Source: Rubrolithibacter danxiaensis
Lineage (GTDB): Bacteria > Bacteroidota > Bacteroidia > Sphingobacteriales > Sphingobacteriaceae
Direction of reading: 5' to 3'
Length of the DNA: 64,000 bases
Assembly: GCF_047272945.1 (NCBI RefSeq)
Contig: NZ_JBKOPS010000008.1
Location: 62,001 to 126,000 of the forward strand
The position numbers and the translations under genes are program-made. This document shows, one piece after another, positions 8,143 to 15,659 of the stretch (its first letter is position 1; each line of letters begins with the position of its first letter). The notes under the pieces are model-generated. The model saw nothing but the letters and a program-made list of their open reading frames with translations, had not been told where the DNA came from and did not search any database.

Positions 8143-9570
8143 ATGAAAAGAGTGCCGGCAGATAAAAAGTTTATACAAAACATTCAGGTAATTGATATAG
8201 CCGAAGATGGCAAAGGCGTGGGCAAAGCCGATGACCTGGTTATATTTATTGAAAAAGCCGTTCCGGGCGATGTTGTAGACATTGAACTGTTGCGAAAAAA
8301 GAAAAACTTTGCTGAAGCCAAAATTCAAAACCTGATTAAACCTTCTGCATACAGAACTGAACCTTTCTGTCCCCATTTTGGAACCTGTGGCGGCTGCAAA
8401 TGGCAGCACATGGACTACGAAGCGCAGCTTCAGTTCAAACAAAAAAGTGTAACAGATGCTTTGCAGCGACTGGCAAAAGTAGATGTGAGCAATACAGAAC
8501 CGATTTTACGTTCATTTGAAACAAGGTATTACCGCAATAAACTGGAATTTACTTTTTCAAATAAGCGCTGGCTTACCAATAACGATATGCAGGATAGAGA
8601 AAATCAGGAAATGAATGCCCTTGGTTTTCATATCCCCTTACGTTTTGATAAGATTTTAAATATAGAAACTTGTTACCTGCAAACTGATCCTTCAAATGAG
8701 ATCCGCAATCAGCTGCGAGCGTTTTGCATTAAAAACAACCTTTCTTTTTACGATCTGCGCACACACGAAGGTGCCCTCAGAAATCTAATTATCCGCACTG
8801 CTACTACAGGAGAACTGATGGTGCTGGTAGCTTTTGCCTATGCTGATAAAAAAGAAATTAAGCTGGTTATGGAATTTCTTAAAGGCAATTTCCCTCAGAT
8901 AACATCTCTGCTTTATTTTATCAATCAGAAGAAAAACGACACCTATTTCGATCAGGACATTATAACGTATGCAGGGAAAGATCATATTGTAGAAGAAATG
9001 CCGGTTGAGGAAGCAGGCGGCGAAATGCTGAAATTTAAGATTGGGCCTAAATCCTTTTACCAGACAAATGCACTGCAGGCATATGAACTGTACAAGATAA
9101 CACGTGAATTTGCAGGTCTGAAAGGCGATGAGCTGGTTTACGATTTGTACACCGGAACAGGGACTATAGCCAACTTTGCAGCAAAAAAGGTAAAGCACGT
9201 GATAGGTATTGAATATGTTCCGAGTGCTATCGAAGACGCAAAAGTAAATTCAGAAATTAATAAAATAACCAATACTACTTTTTACGCCGGCGACATGAAG
9301 GATGTATTAACTCCCGAATTTGTTGCTCAGCATGGAAAACCGGATGTAATTATAACAGATCCCCCGCGGGCGGGAATGCATCCTGATGTAGTACAGCGCC
9401 TGTTGGAAATAGAGGCTGCTAAAATTGTGTACGTAAGTTGCAATGCGGCAACACAGGCAAGGGATCTGGCTGTTTTAAAGGAGAAATACGAAGTAAGCAG
9501 AATTAGACCTGTTGATATGTTTCCACACACACAACATGTAGAAAATGTTGTTCTATTAACTTTAAGGTAG
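8143..9570 (+). CDS. rlmD: 23S rRNA (uracil-C5)-methyltransferase, RlmD/RumA family
   Basis: A 475-residue SAM-dependent enzyme that methylates C5 of a uridine in 23S rRNA (U1939 in E. coli for RlmD). A TRAM RNA-binding domain covers about residues 8-68. The 4Fe-4S loop is CPHFGTCGGCKWQH (Cys-x5-Cys-x2-Cys), with the fourth Cys likely in NIETCYLQ. The SAM motif is VYDLYTGTGTIANF, followed by DPPRAGMHPDVV and the nucleophilic Cys in VSCNAATQARDL. RlmC or a tRNA U54 paralogue cannot be excluded; the FeS loop and TRAM domain favour RlmD. A TAATTTCG element at 8130-8137, close to the -7 consensus, lies 5 bases before the ATG. Confidence 0.9.
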   Translation: MKRVPADKKFIQNIQVIDIAEDGKGVGKADDLVIFIEKAVPGDVVDIELLRKKKNFAEAKIQNLIKPSAYRTEPFCPHFGTCGGCKWQHMDYEAQLQFKQKSVTDALQRLAKVDVSNTEPILRSFETRYYRNKLEFTFSNKRWLTNNDMQDRENQEMNALGFHIPLRFDKILNIETCYLQTDPSNEIRNQLRAFCIKNNLSFYDLRTHEGALRNLIIRTATTGELMVLVAFAYADKKEIKLVMEFLKGNFPQITSLLYFINQKKNDTYFDQDIITYAGKDHIVEEMPVEEAGGEMLKFKIGPKSFYQTNALQAYELYKITREFAGLKGDELVYDLYTGTGTIANFAAKKVKHVIGIEYVPSAIEDAKVNSEINKITNTTFYAGDMKDVLTPEFVAQHGKPDVIITDPPRAGMHPDVVQRLLEIEAAKIVYVSCNAATQARDLAVLKEKYEVSRIRPVDMFPHTQHVENVVLLTLR

Positions 9571-9576
9571 AAGATC

Positions 9577-9969
9577 ATGCAGTTGGAAGATTTATTAAAT
9601 CAGGCAGGAGAAGAAGGGCAGCCACCCAAAAAAGAAAGCCCGCTTAAAAGCCTGGAAGCAGATTTAAAATTCTATAACGAATCTATTAAAGAAGTTGCTG
9701 TAGAAATTATAGCAGAAGGAATTTCCTCGTACCCGGTTTTTGTAGCGCACCAGCATGAGGTAAACTTAGGTGAAGTGATACTTGATAAGAATGATTTAAA
9801 TACGGAATGGACAATTCAGGCATCCACTTTAGAGGAATTTGTAGAAAAAGGAATTGTTCATCCCGATAAAAAAGAACGGTTTATAAAGCATTATAAAAAC
9901 CCTCATGAATTTATGTGCCTTTTTGTAGTAGTTCCTGAAGGGGCAAATTTTGTATTTTATCCTTATTAA
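9577..9969 (+). CDS. Conserved hypothetical protein (130 aa)
   Basis: A 130-residue soluble protein I do not recognise by family name. The N-terminus is polar (GEEGQPPKKESPLK), followed by a helix LKFYNESIKEVAVEIIAEGIS, strands YPVFVAHQHEVNLGEVIL and TEWTIQASTLEEFVEKG, and a hydrophobic C-terminal strand ending FVFYPY. No catalytic motif, signal or membrane segment is seen. It follows rlmD by six bases and is probably in the same transcript. The family seems restricted to Bacteroidota by its general look, but this is recollection, not a search. Confidence 0.75.
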   Translation: MQLEDLLNQAGEEGQPPKKESPLKSLEADLKFYNESIKEVAVEIIAEGISSYPVFVAHQHEVNLGEVILDKNDLNTEWTIQASTLEEFVEKGIVHPDKKERFIKHYKNPHEFMCLFVVVPEGANFVFYPY

Positions 9970-10035
9970 TATTTACGCAATACTGTTTCCTTAATTAGGG
10001 AATTTGTATTTTTCGAAAAAATTACGTGTGCGGAA

Positions 10036-10542
10036 ATGGAAAAAAAAATCCTCATCCTGAATAAAAAACAAATAGAACAGAAAATAAACAGGATTGCTTA
10101 CCAGATCCTGGAAGATACTCTTGATGAAAAAGAAATTGTTATAGCCGGAATTGCAGCACATGGATATACCATTGCAAAACGTTTAAAAAGCATTATTGAG
10201 CGTATTTCACAAACAAAAGCGCTACTGATAAATATCAGCATGAATAAGGTAAGCACACACCTGGATGCTTCGCTGGATGTTGAAGTAGCAAATTGTACAG
10301 GAAAAACTATTATCCTTGTTGATGATGTTTTAAACAGCGGACGGACACTTGCTTACGGATTAGGAGTTTTTTTAAATATTCCGCTGAAAAAAATACGCAC
10401 CGTTGTGCTGGTTGACAGAAGCCACCGTATCTTTCCTGTTTCGCCAGACTATACCGGCTTAGAGCTTGCCACTGTGCTTAAAGAACATGTGGAAGTAGTA
10501 TTGGATGAGGCTAATAATGAAGATGCGGTTTATTTAAGTTGA
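10036..10542 (+). CDS. Phosphoribosyltransferase, PyrR-like
   Basis: A 168-residue type I phosphoribosyltransferase. The PRPP-binding motif is TIILVDDVLNSGRTL (residues 91-105) and the C-terminal DRSHRIFPVSPDYTG resembles the PyrR/UPRTase region DRGHRELPI-ADYVG. PyrR proteins regulate pyrimidine operons by mRNA binding and have uracil phosphoribosyltransferase activity, but there is no pyr gene nearby and the protein has diverged, so both the nucleobase and any regulatory role remain open. It converges on aroK with a 13-base overlap of the 3' ends. Confidence 0.85.
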   Translation: MEKKILILNKKQIEQKINRIAYQILEDTLDEKEIVIAGIAAHGYTIAKRLKSIIERISQTKALLINISMNKVSTHLDASLDVEVANCTGKTIILVDDVLNSGRTLAYGLGVFLNIPLKKIRTVVLVDRSHRIFPVSPDYTGLELATVLKEHVEVVLDEANNEDAVYLS

Positions 10543-11039
10543 GTCCGTATACTTTCAACAACCTTTTCGGCCGTAATATCTGTTCCGTTTAATACATACT
10601 GTGCTTTTTTATAAAAAGGGTCCCTTGCCTCAAGCCTGTTTTTAATAAACTCCACAAGCTCCATGTGGTTCAGATTTTTTATAAGCGGCCGCTCTGTCTT
10701 GGCATTTTCCAACCGCGAAGCTAAAGCATTAGGGGGCAGAGAAATATAAATTGTAAGCCCGTTTTTGTTCATCCACTCCATATTATCGAAAAAGCAAGGT
10801 GCTCCGCCGCCGGTAGCTACAACCGAATCGGCAGGAAAACTGCTTTTCTGCAATGTGTCTCTTTCCAGTTCACGGAAGCTGGATTCGCCATAATTCGAAA
10901 AGTAATCCGCTATGCGTTCTCCTGATACCTGTTCTATTTTTTTGTCAAGATCGACGAATGTATAATTCAGTTTTGCAGACAGCTTTTTACCTAAGGTGGT
11001 TTTACCGCAACCCATAAAGCCCACTAAAAAAATAATCAT
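10530..11039 (-). CDS. aroK: Shikimate kinase
   Basis: A 169-residue cytosolic kinase that phosphorylates shikimate at the 3-hydroxyl in chorismate synthesis. The P-loop GFMGCGKTT is at residues 7-15, the shikimate-binding Asp follows in FVDLDKKIE, GESSFRELE and VVATGGGAPC are the substrate-binding segments, and the lid Arg is in AKTERPLIKN. Its start overlaps the DinB gene stop by four bases, suggesting translational coupling within the minus-strand run 10530-13186. Confidence 0.95.
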   Translation of the reverse strand: MIIFLVGFMGCGKTTLGKKLSAKLNYTFVDLDKKIEQVSGERIADYFSNYGESSFRELERDTLQKSSFPADSVVATGGGAPCFFDNMEWMNKNGLTIYISLPPNALASRLENAKTERPLIKNLNHMELVEFIKNRLEARDPFYKKAQYVLNGTDITAEKVVESIRTQLK

Positions 11040-11482
11040 ACAAGAAGTCCTTTTCGTTTCAGCAAAACATAGTCGGTAACGGGCGGCTCAATATCCTGTC
11101 TACGAAAAATAGATGCAATTTGCCCGCGGTGATAAGTAGAATGATTGACAATATGAAATAAAATATCTGAGACACGGCTCGTAAATTCTTCGCCGGTACC
11201 AATTTTATAGATTACATCTGAAGATAAATCGAACCCGGTTAAAATTCCTGTTAAAGCTGTATAGGAATCATTTTCTAACTGGTCGAAGTTTTTAACCGGA
11301 TGAAGTTCAAACCGATCATAATTGGAAGGCAGCTTTTTAATTCGGCTTACCCAAATATCAGCTGCATTAAGAATATGACTAAAAAGCCGTTCGGCATCAA
11401 CAACAGGAACACCCGCTTTGGAAAAAACGGCAATAAATTCATTATTGGCTACGTGATTATACTTTAAAAGTTCTTCTAACAT
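11036..11482 (-). CDS. DinB family protein
   Basis: A 148-residue four-helix-bundle protein of the DinB/YfiT-like superfamily. The metal-binding histidines are probably H36 (LFSHILNAADIW), H114 and H118 (IVNHSTYHRGQI). Characterised members are metal-dependent thiol or sugar-phosphate enzymes, such as bacillithiol S-transferases, but many have no assigned substrate. It overlaps aroK by four bases and is separated by two bases from the upstream BT_3928-type gene. Confidence 0.88.
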   Translation of the reverse strand: MLEELLKYNHVANNEFIAVFSKAGVPVVDAERLFSHILNAADIWVSRIKKLPSNYDRFELHPVKNFDQLENDSYTALTGILTGFDLSSDVIYKIGTGEEFTSRVSDILFHIVNHSTYHRGQIASIFRRQDIEPPVTDYVLLKRKGLLV

Positions 11483-11484
11483 CG

Positions 11485-12642
11485 TTACTTGTTATCCATA
11501 AAATACTTTTTTTCCAGCTCATCATAAGTTGGAAGTGTACGAAACGGCCATTTATCTATCACCGTTCCGTTTTTTAAAAGTAGTAAACCCGGATTTGACC
11601 GCACCATTGACTTTAATGGAACATCGTCGGCATAAAATATCTCCATCACAAGATTATGTTGTTTGCTGAATCTTTCTGCACTTTCTGCAGAATTGGATGT
11701 CAGCAATACAGTTCTGATATTATAATTCTCAGCCGCATTCATTGCCAGCGCATTTAAATTGCCAAGAGCATTGACATTAGTTTTATCAAGATTATAAGCA
11801 ACAACAATTAAATTATAGTACGGATTTTCAAGTAATTCAGCATTGTAATCTGTTCCCTGACTATCGGTTATTTTTAAATCTTTTATTTTTGCATCAAACC
11901 CTTTTTTTACCAGCCGGCTTTCCGGCTGCCCCGTTATTTCCCAGTTAGCATCTTTCCATATCTCTGTTTTCAGGTATTCCTTATCCGTCATCACTTTTGT
12001 TTCACCTGTTTTCTTATTCTTCAGTGTATAAGTGATTTCGTAAATATCCTGTAGTGCTCCGGGTGGTATTTTCATTTCCTGTGGAATATTTGCACCAACT
12101 TTATAAGGAAGAAAATCAATGATTGGAAGATAACTATACGTATAGATCCCAAAACCAAAGGCAAGCAGAGAAATACTTATCAGTGCCAGTTTTTGATCTT
12201 TCTCGCCCGACAATAAAGGCCGGATCTGGTTCCTGTTAATAAAGATAAAAACGATCAGAATCAGTAGGATCAGATCTTTTGTAAAAGACTGCCACGGCGT
12301 TAAGGGGATAGCATCGCCAAAACATCCGCAGGTTTTTACAACATTGAAGTACGCTGAATAAAATGTTAAAAAGGTAAAAAAGACGATCAGTAAAAGCAAT
12401 CCCCAGCTTACTTTCACCGCCTTGATCCCTAATAAAAGTGCGGCACCCAGAATTATTTCAAGCGCACAAAGAATAATAGCGATCGCGGCAGCATAATCAT
12501 TTAAAAAAATGATGTGAAATACCTCGAAATATTCCTGTAGCTTGTACCCGAATCCGAGAGGATCATTTGCTTTGATTAGCCCTGAAAAAATAAAAAGCAG
12601 GCCTACTAATACTCTCGCAATAGTTAATAAAACATTCCTCAT
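11485..12642 (-). CDS. BT_3928-type DoxX/thioredoxin-like membrane protein
   Basis: A 385-residue membrane protein. Four to five hydrophobic helices in residues 1-175 form a DoxX/MauE-like unit (LTIARVLVGLLFIFSGLIKA, then YAAAIAIILCALEIILGAALL and KTCGCFGDAIPLTPWQSF, the last with a CGC pair typical of MauE-like proteins). The C-terminal ~200 residues are soluble and end in a thioredoxin-like region (LIVVAYNLDKTNVNALG, TVLLTSNSAE, NPGLLLLKNGTVIDKWPF) without a CxxC. A role in envelope redox or metabolite transfer is possible but unproved. It abuts the DUF1599 gene by one base. Confidence 0.85.
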   Translation of the reverse strand: MRNVLLTIARVLVGLLFIFSGLIKANDPLGFGYKLQEYFEVFHIIFLNDYAAAIAIILCALEIILGAALLLGIKAVKVSWGLLLLIVFFTFLTFYSAYFNVVKTCGCFGDAIPLTPWQSFTKDLILLILIVFIFINRNQIRPLLSGEKDQKLALISISLLAFGFGIYTYSYLPIIDFLPYKVGANIPQEMKIPPGALQDIYEITYTLKNKKTGETKVMTDKEYLKTEIWKDANWEITGQPESRLVKKGFDAKIKDLKITDSQGTDYNAELLENPYYNLIVVAYNLDKTNVNALGNLNALAMNAAENYNIRTVLLTSNSAESAERFSKQHNLVMEIFYADDVPLKSMVRSNPGLLLLKNGTVIDKWPFRTLPTYDELEKKYFMDNK

Positions 12643-12643
12643 T

Positions 12644-13186
12644 TTAATTTACTCCCAGTTTTATTAATGCAAAAACAGAATAGTTCAACATATCCTGGTA
12701 ATTTGCCTTAATTCCTTCAGATGCCAAAGTTTGGCCCTGATTATCTTCAATTTGTTTTACACGATAAATTTTCATCAGGATAAGGTCTGTTAACGAACTG
12801 ATCCGCATATCTCTCCAGGCTTCGCCATAATCGTGATTTTTTGCAAACATCAGCTCCTTTGTCTCTGTAACTTTTTTATCGAACTGAATTTCAACTTCAT
12901 CAACAGATAATTCCATCGGATCATCAGGAGAAAGTTCCAGTTGCATCATGGCAATTACACAATAGTTAACAATGCCTATATATTCAGAAGTTACATCCTC
13001 TCCTACTTTAGAAACTTTCTTTTCTTCAAGGGTACGTATGCGCTGGGCCTTTATAAAGATCTGGTCTGTAATGGAAGAAGGGCGAAGAATACGCCATGCT
13101 GTTCCGTAATCTTTTGTTTTCTTCAGGAAAAGCTCTTTACATACTTTTATTACTGCTTCGTACTCTGCGGTTGTGTTAGCTGCCAA
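12644..13186 (-). CDS. DUF1599 protein with two tandem repeat units
   Basis: A 180-residue protein of the DUF1599 (nucleotide-modification-associated domain 1) family. Two copies of the same unit are visible: KTKDYGTAWRILRPSSITD with KAQRIRTLEEKK near residues 20-55, and KNHDYGEAWRDMRISSLTD with KIYRVKQIEDNQ near 116-150, each followed by a helix with NYCVIAMMQLEL or NYSVFALIKLG. The only usable start in frame after an upstream TGA is TTG at 13184-13186. Function unknown; related domains occur with modified-nucleotide enzymes. The TTG start lies within a 12-bp palindrome. Confidence 0.82.
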   Translation of the reverse strand: MAANTTAEYEAVIKVCKELFLKKTKDYGTAWRILRPSSITDQIFIKAQRIRTLEEKKVSKVGEDVTSEYIGIVNYCVIAMMQLELSPDDPMELSVDEVEIQFDKKVTETKELMFAKNHDYGEAWRDMRISSLTDLILMKIYRVKQIEDNQGQTLASEGIKANYQDMLNYSVFALIKLGVN

Positions 13187-13195
13187 AACGTTTTG
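13184..13195. promoter_or_regulatory. 12-bp perfect palindrome between DUF1599 and folP
   Basis: CAAAACGTTTTG is a perfect palindrome that covers the TTG start of the minus-strand DUF1599 gene and lies 42 bases before the folP ATG. It could be an operator shared by the divergent promoters or chance; no second copy was noticed nearby. Confidence 0.3.
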
Positions 13196-13236
13196 AGATT
13201 TGTTTCAAAGATGAATTTATCTGTATTTTGTGTTTA

Positions 13237-14103
13237 ATGAGGGATAAAAATACATTTTTTCATCAAAAGAAAACGCTGAATGTTCGGGGAGAGTTGATTG
13301 ATCTGTCTGTTCCGAAAATAATGGGAATACTCAATTTAACCCCTGATTCTTTTTATGACGGGGGCAGAAATAATTCGGCGAAGGAGGCTTTAAAAAAAAC
13401 GCACAGTATGCTCGAAGAAGGGGCAACTTTTATTGATATAGGCGCTTACTCGTCCCGCCCGGGGGCAGAGCATATTACAGAGCAAGAAGAACTGCAACGG
13501 CTTATCCCGACACTAAAGGCTCTTGTTAAAGAATTTCCGAAGGCATTGATCTCGATAGACACTTTTCGTGCAGGCATTGCAAAAGCAGCTGTTTCTGAAG
13601 GTGCACATATTATAAACGACATATCTGCCGGCGAAATGGATATTAAAATGTTTACTGCAATAGCAGAATTACAGGTACCTTACATTTTAATGCACATGAA
13701 GGGAACGCCTCAAACAATGCTGCAGGAAGCGAAATACGAGGATGTGTTCATGGAAGTTTACCAGTATTTTATTGAAAAAATAGCAAGACTAACAGACCTT
13801 GGCGTAAAAGATCTGATTATTGATCCGGGATTTGGTTTTGCAAAACAACCGCAACATAGCTACCAGTTGCTTAACAAACTGGACCAGTTCCGGTTACTCG
13901 GTCATCCTGTTCTTGCAGGTGTTTCCAGAAAGTCTATGATCTATAAAACAATAGGAAGCACCAGCGAGAATGCCTTAAACGGAACGACCGTTGCAAATAC
14001 CATTGCATTGATGAAAGGAGCAAACATCCTGCGTGTTCACGATGTAAGGGCTGCAACAGAAGCTGTTACAATAGTTGCTGCAACAACTCAAACTTCATTA
14101 TAA
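13237..14103 (+). CDS. folP: Dihydropteroate synthase
   Basis: Condenses p-aminobenzoate with hydroxymethyl-dihydropterin pyrophosphate in folate synthesis; the target of sulfonamides. About 288 residues. Family signatures are MGILNLTPDSFYDGG near residues 26-40, FIDIGAYSSRPGA, ISIDTFRAGIAKAA, INDISAG, LIIDPGFGFAK and the C-terminal LRVHDV. The ATG at 13237 is preferred to an in-frame TTG at 13228 that lies in the likely -7 region (TATTTTG, 13224-13230). It is followed 76 bases later by cdaA, a frequent pairing in Bacteroidota. Confidence 0.95.
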   Translation: MRDKNTFFHQKKTLNVRGELIDLSVPKIMGILNLTPDSFYDGGRNNSAKEALKKTHSMLEEGATFIDIGAYSSRPGAEHITEQEELQRLIPTLKALVKEFPKALISIDTFRAGIAKAAVSEGAHIINDISAGEMDIKMFTAIAELQVPYILMHMKGTPQTMLQEAKYEDVFMEVYQYFIEKIARLTDLGVKDLIIDPGFGFAKQPQHSYQLLNKLDQFRLLGHPVLAGVSRKSMIYKTIGSTSENALNGTTVANTIALMKGANILRVHDVRAATEAVTIVAATTQTSL

Positions 14104-14179
14104 AGCATTGGAGCAATAAAAATATTATCTGTTGGCTAATTGCTATAAACTATGAATCGTATTTTGTAATTTTCAGCCA

Positions 14180-14974
14180 ATGCATAGCACAGATTTAAAT
14201 TTCCTGGATATCCGCTGGCTCGACATTGTAGACATTGTACTGGTGGCGTGTATCTTTTATTATATCTACAACCTAATTCGCGGAACGATAGCGGTTAACA
14301 TTGTTCTTGGTTTTGTAATCATTTACCTGGTGTACCTGATAGTAAAACAGGTCCATATGCGTTTGCTGACCGAAATTCTGGGCGGATTTGTAAGCGTCGG
14401 TTTTCTGGCCGTAATAATCGTTTTTCAACAGGAAATCCGGCGGTTTCTTCTTTTAATAGGTAAGAATGCATCGATACATAAAAATAAAGTATGGTGGACA
14501 CTTTTTATCAAAAGGAAAGAAATTGAAAATAACAATTCCACCTATATTGAGCCGGTTATAGAAGCATGCAGTAATATGCAAAAAAGCCGTACTGGGGCTT
14601 TGATAATTTTTGCAAAGTATTTCGACGAGCAGTACTATCAGAATAGCGGAGAAACCATGGATGCGATAATCTCAAGAAGATTAATTGAATCTATTTTTCA
14701 AAAAAACAGCCCGTTGCACGACGGGGCAGTTGTCATATCTGAAGGCAAAATAAAATGCGCCAGTTGCATTCTTCCACTTACAGATAATGAAAAGCTACCA
14801 CCGCAATTCGGATTACGGCATCGTGCAGGAATAGGGATTTCTGAAATGAGTGATGCCATTGCTTTGATTGTTTCGGAAGAAACGGGCGAAATTTCTTATG
14901 CAAAACAGGGGCAGGTTAGGATGAACGTGAACCGTACAGAATTAGAGAAATTTCTTTTAAGTGAAGTAAGCTGA
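14180..14974 (+). CDS. cdaA: Diadenylate cyclase CdaA
   Basis: Makes cyclic di-AMP from two ATP at the inner membrane. 264 residues: three transmembrane helices in residues 14-83 (DIVLVACIFYYIYNLI, IVLGFVIIYLVYLIVK, VGFLAVIIVF), then the DAC domain. The catalytic motifs are DGA at 181-183 (SPLHDGAVVI) and RHR at 213-215 (GLRHRAGIG). Cyclic di-AMP controls potassium and turgor in many bacteria; no partner gene such as a phosphodiesterase is in this window. It lies just downstream of folP. Confidence 0.95.
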   Translation: MHSTDLNFLDIRWLDIVDIVLVACIFYYIYNLIRGTIAVNIVLGFVIIYLVYLIVKQVHMRLLTEILGGFVSVGFLAVIIVFQQEIRRFLLLIGKNASIHKNKVWWTLFIKRKEIENNNSTYIEPVIEACSNMQKSRTGALIIFAKYFDEQYYQNSGETMDAIISRRLIESIFQKNSPLHDGAVVISEGKIKCASCILPLTDNEKLPPQFGLRHRAGIGISEMSDAIALIVSEETGEISYAKQGQVRMNVNRTELEKFLLSEVS

Positions 14975-14982
14975 TAAATAAA

Positions 14983-15015
14983 AAAAGGACCATCGCCGTT
15001 GGAGACAGTCCTTTT
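14983..15015. terminator. Hairpin terminator between cdaA and bacilliredoxin gene
   Basis: AAAAGGAC (14983-14990) pairs with GTCCTTTT (15008-15015) around a 17-base loop. A-tract and T-tract on the two sides suit convergent use by cdaA (+) and the brxA-type gene (-). Confidence 0.65.
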
Positions 15016-15035
15016 ACTATTAATTACCTGTGATG

Positions 15036-15446
15036 TTAGCAATATTGATCAAATGCAGCTACCAGGTTATCTGCAATCATTTGTGCAGGCCGGCCTTCAA
15101 TCTGGTGGCGCTCTATCATATGAACAAGCTTACCATCTTTAAATAACGCCATCGACGGAGAAGAGGGAGGGAAAGGCACCATGTAACTGCGTGCACGGTC
15201 AACCGCATCTTTTTCCATTCCGGCAAAAACAGTAACAAGCTTATCAGGATGTTTTTCATTCTGAGACGCAAGCTTTGCAGCTGGACGAGCATTTGCAGCA
15301 GCACATCCGCATACTGAATTAACCACTACAAAAACAGTCCCCTCTGATTTGATAGCCGCATCAACTTCTTCTGGCGATTTCAACTCCTCAAACCCTACAG
15401 TTGTTAATTCCTGGCGCATAGGAGCAACTAAATATTCCGGATACAT
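15036..15446 (-). CDS. Bacilliredoxin, BrxA/BrxB (YphP/YqiW) family
   Basis: A 136-residue thioredoxin-fold protein with the C-x-C motif VNSVCGCAAANARPA (Cys46 and Cys48). In Firmicutes these proteins remove bacillithiol from mixed disulfides; many Bacteroidota also carry them. The downstream GMEKDAVDRARSYM and FPPSSPSMALFKDGKL segments match the family. A perfect -7 type element (TAACTTTG, minus strand, 15489-15496) lies about 40 bases upstream. It is a single-gene unit facing cdaA. Confidence 0.92.
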   Translation of the reverse strand: MYPEYLVAPMRQELTTVGFEELKSPEEVDAAIKSEGTVFVVVNSVCGCAAANARPAAKLASQNEKHPDKLVTVFAGMEKDAVDRARSYMVPFPPSSPSMALFKDGKLVHMIERHQIEGRPAQMIADNLVAAFDQYC

Positions 15447-15606
15447 TCTATTTTAGATTTTTGATTTACGTATTACAATTAATTGTAGCAAAGTTAAAAA
15501 ATGCAGAACGGTAAGTGCATAGAGTAAGGCGTTTTTTACTTATTACTTACATTTTACATCTAAACCCTACTAATAGCTATGCTTAACTGTATTCTCTTCA
15601 TAAAAG

Positions 15607-15638
15607 TTTGAAATTCATCGGGTAATCAGGTATTTTTG
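15607..15638 (+). promoter_or_regulatory. Bacteroidota-type promoter of ahcY
   Basis: TTTG at 15607-15610 and TATTTTTG at 15631-15638, separated by 20 bases, fit the -33 TTTG / -7 TAnnTTTG consensus exactly. The element ends 21 bases before the ahcY ATG. The rest of the 213-bp gap between the bacilliredoxin gene and ahcY shows no gene. Confidence 0.7.
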
Positions 15639-15659
15639 TATACATTAAAAAAACAAACT

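Noticed and set aside
12941..13237. Plus-strand 98-aa ORF over the DUF1599 gene
   Set aside because: Antisense shadow with atypical Phe/Tyr/Cys-rich composition and no family.
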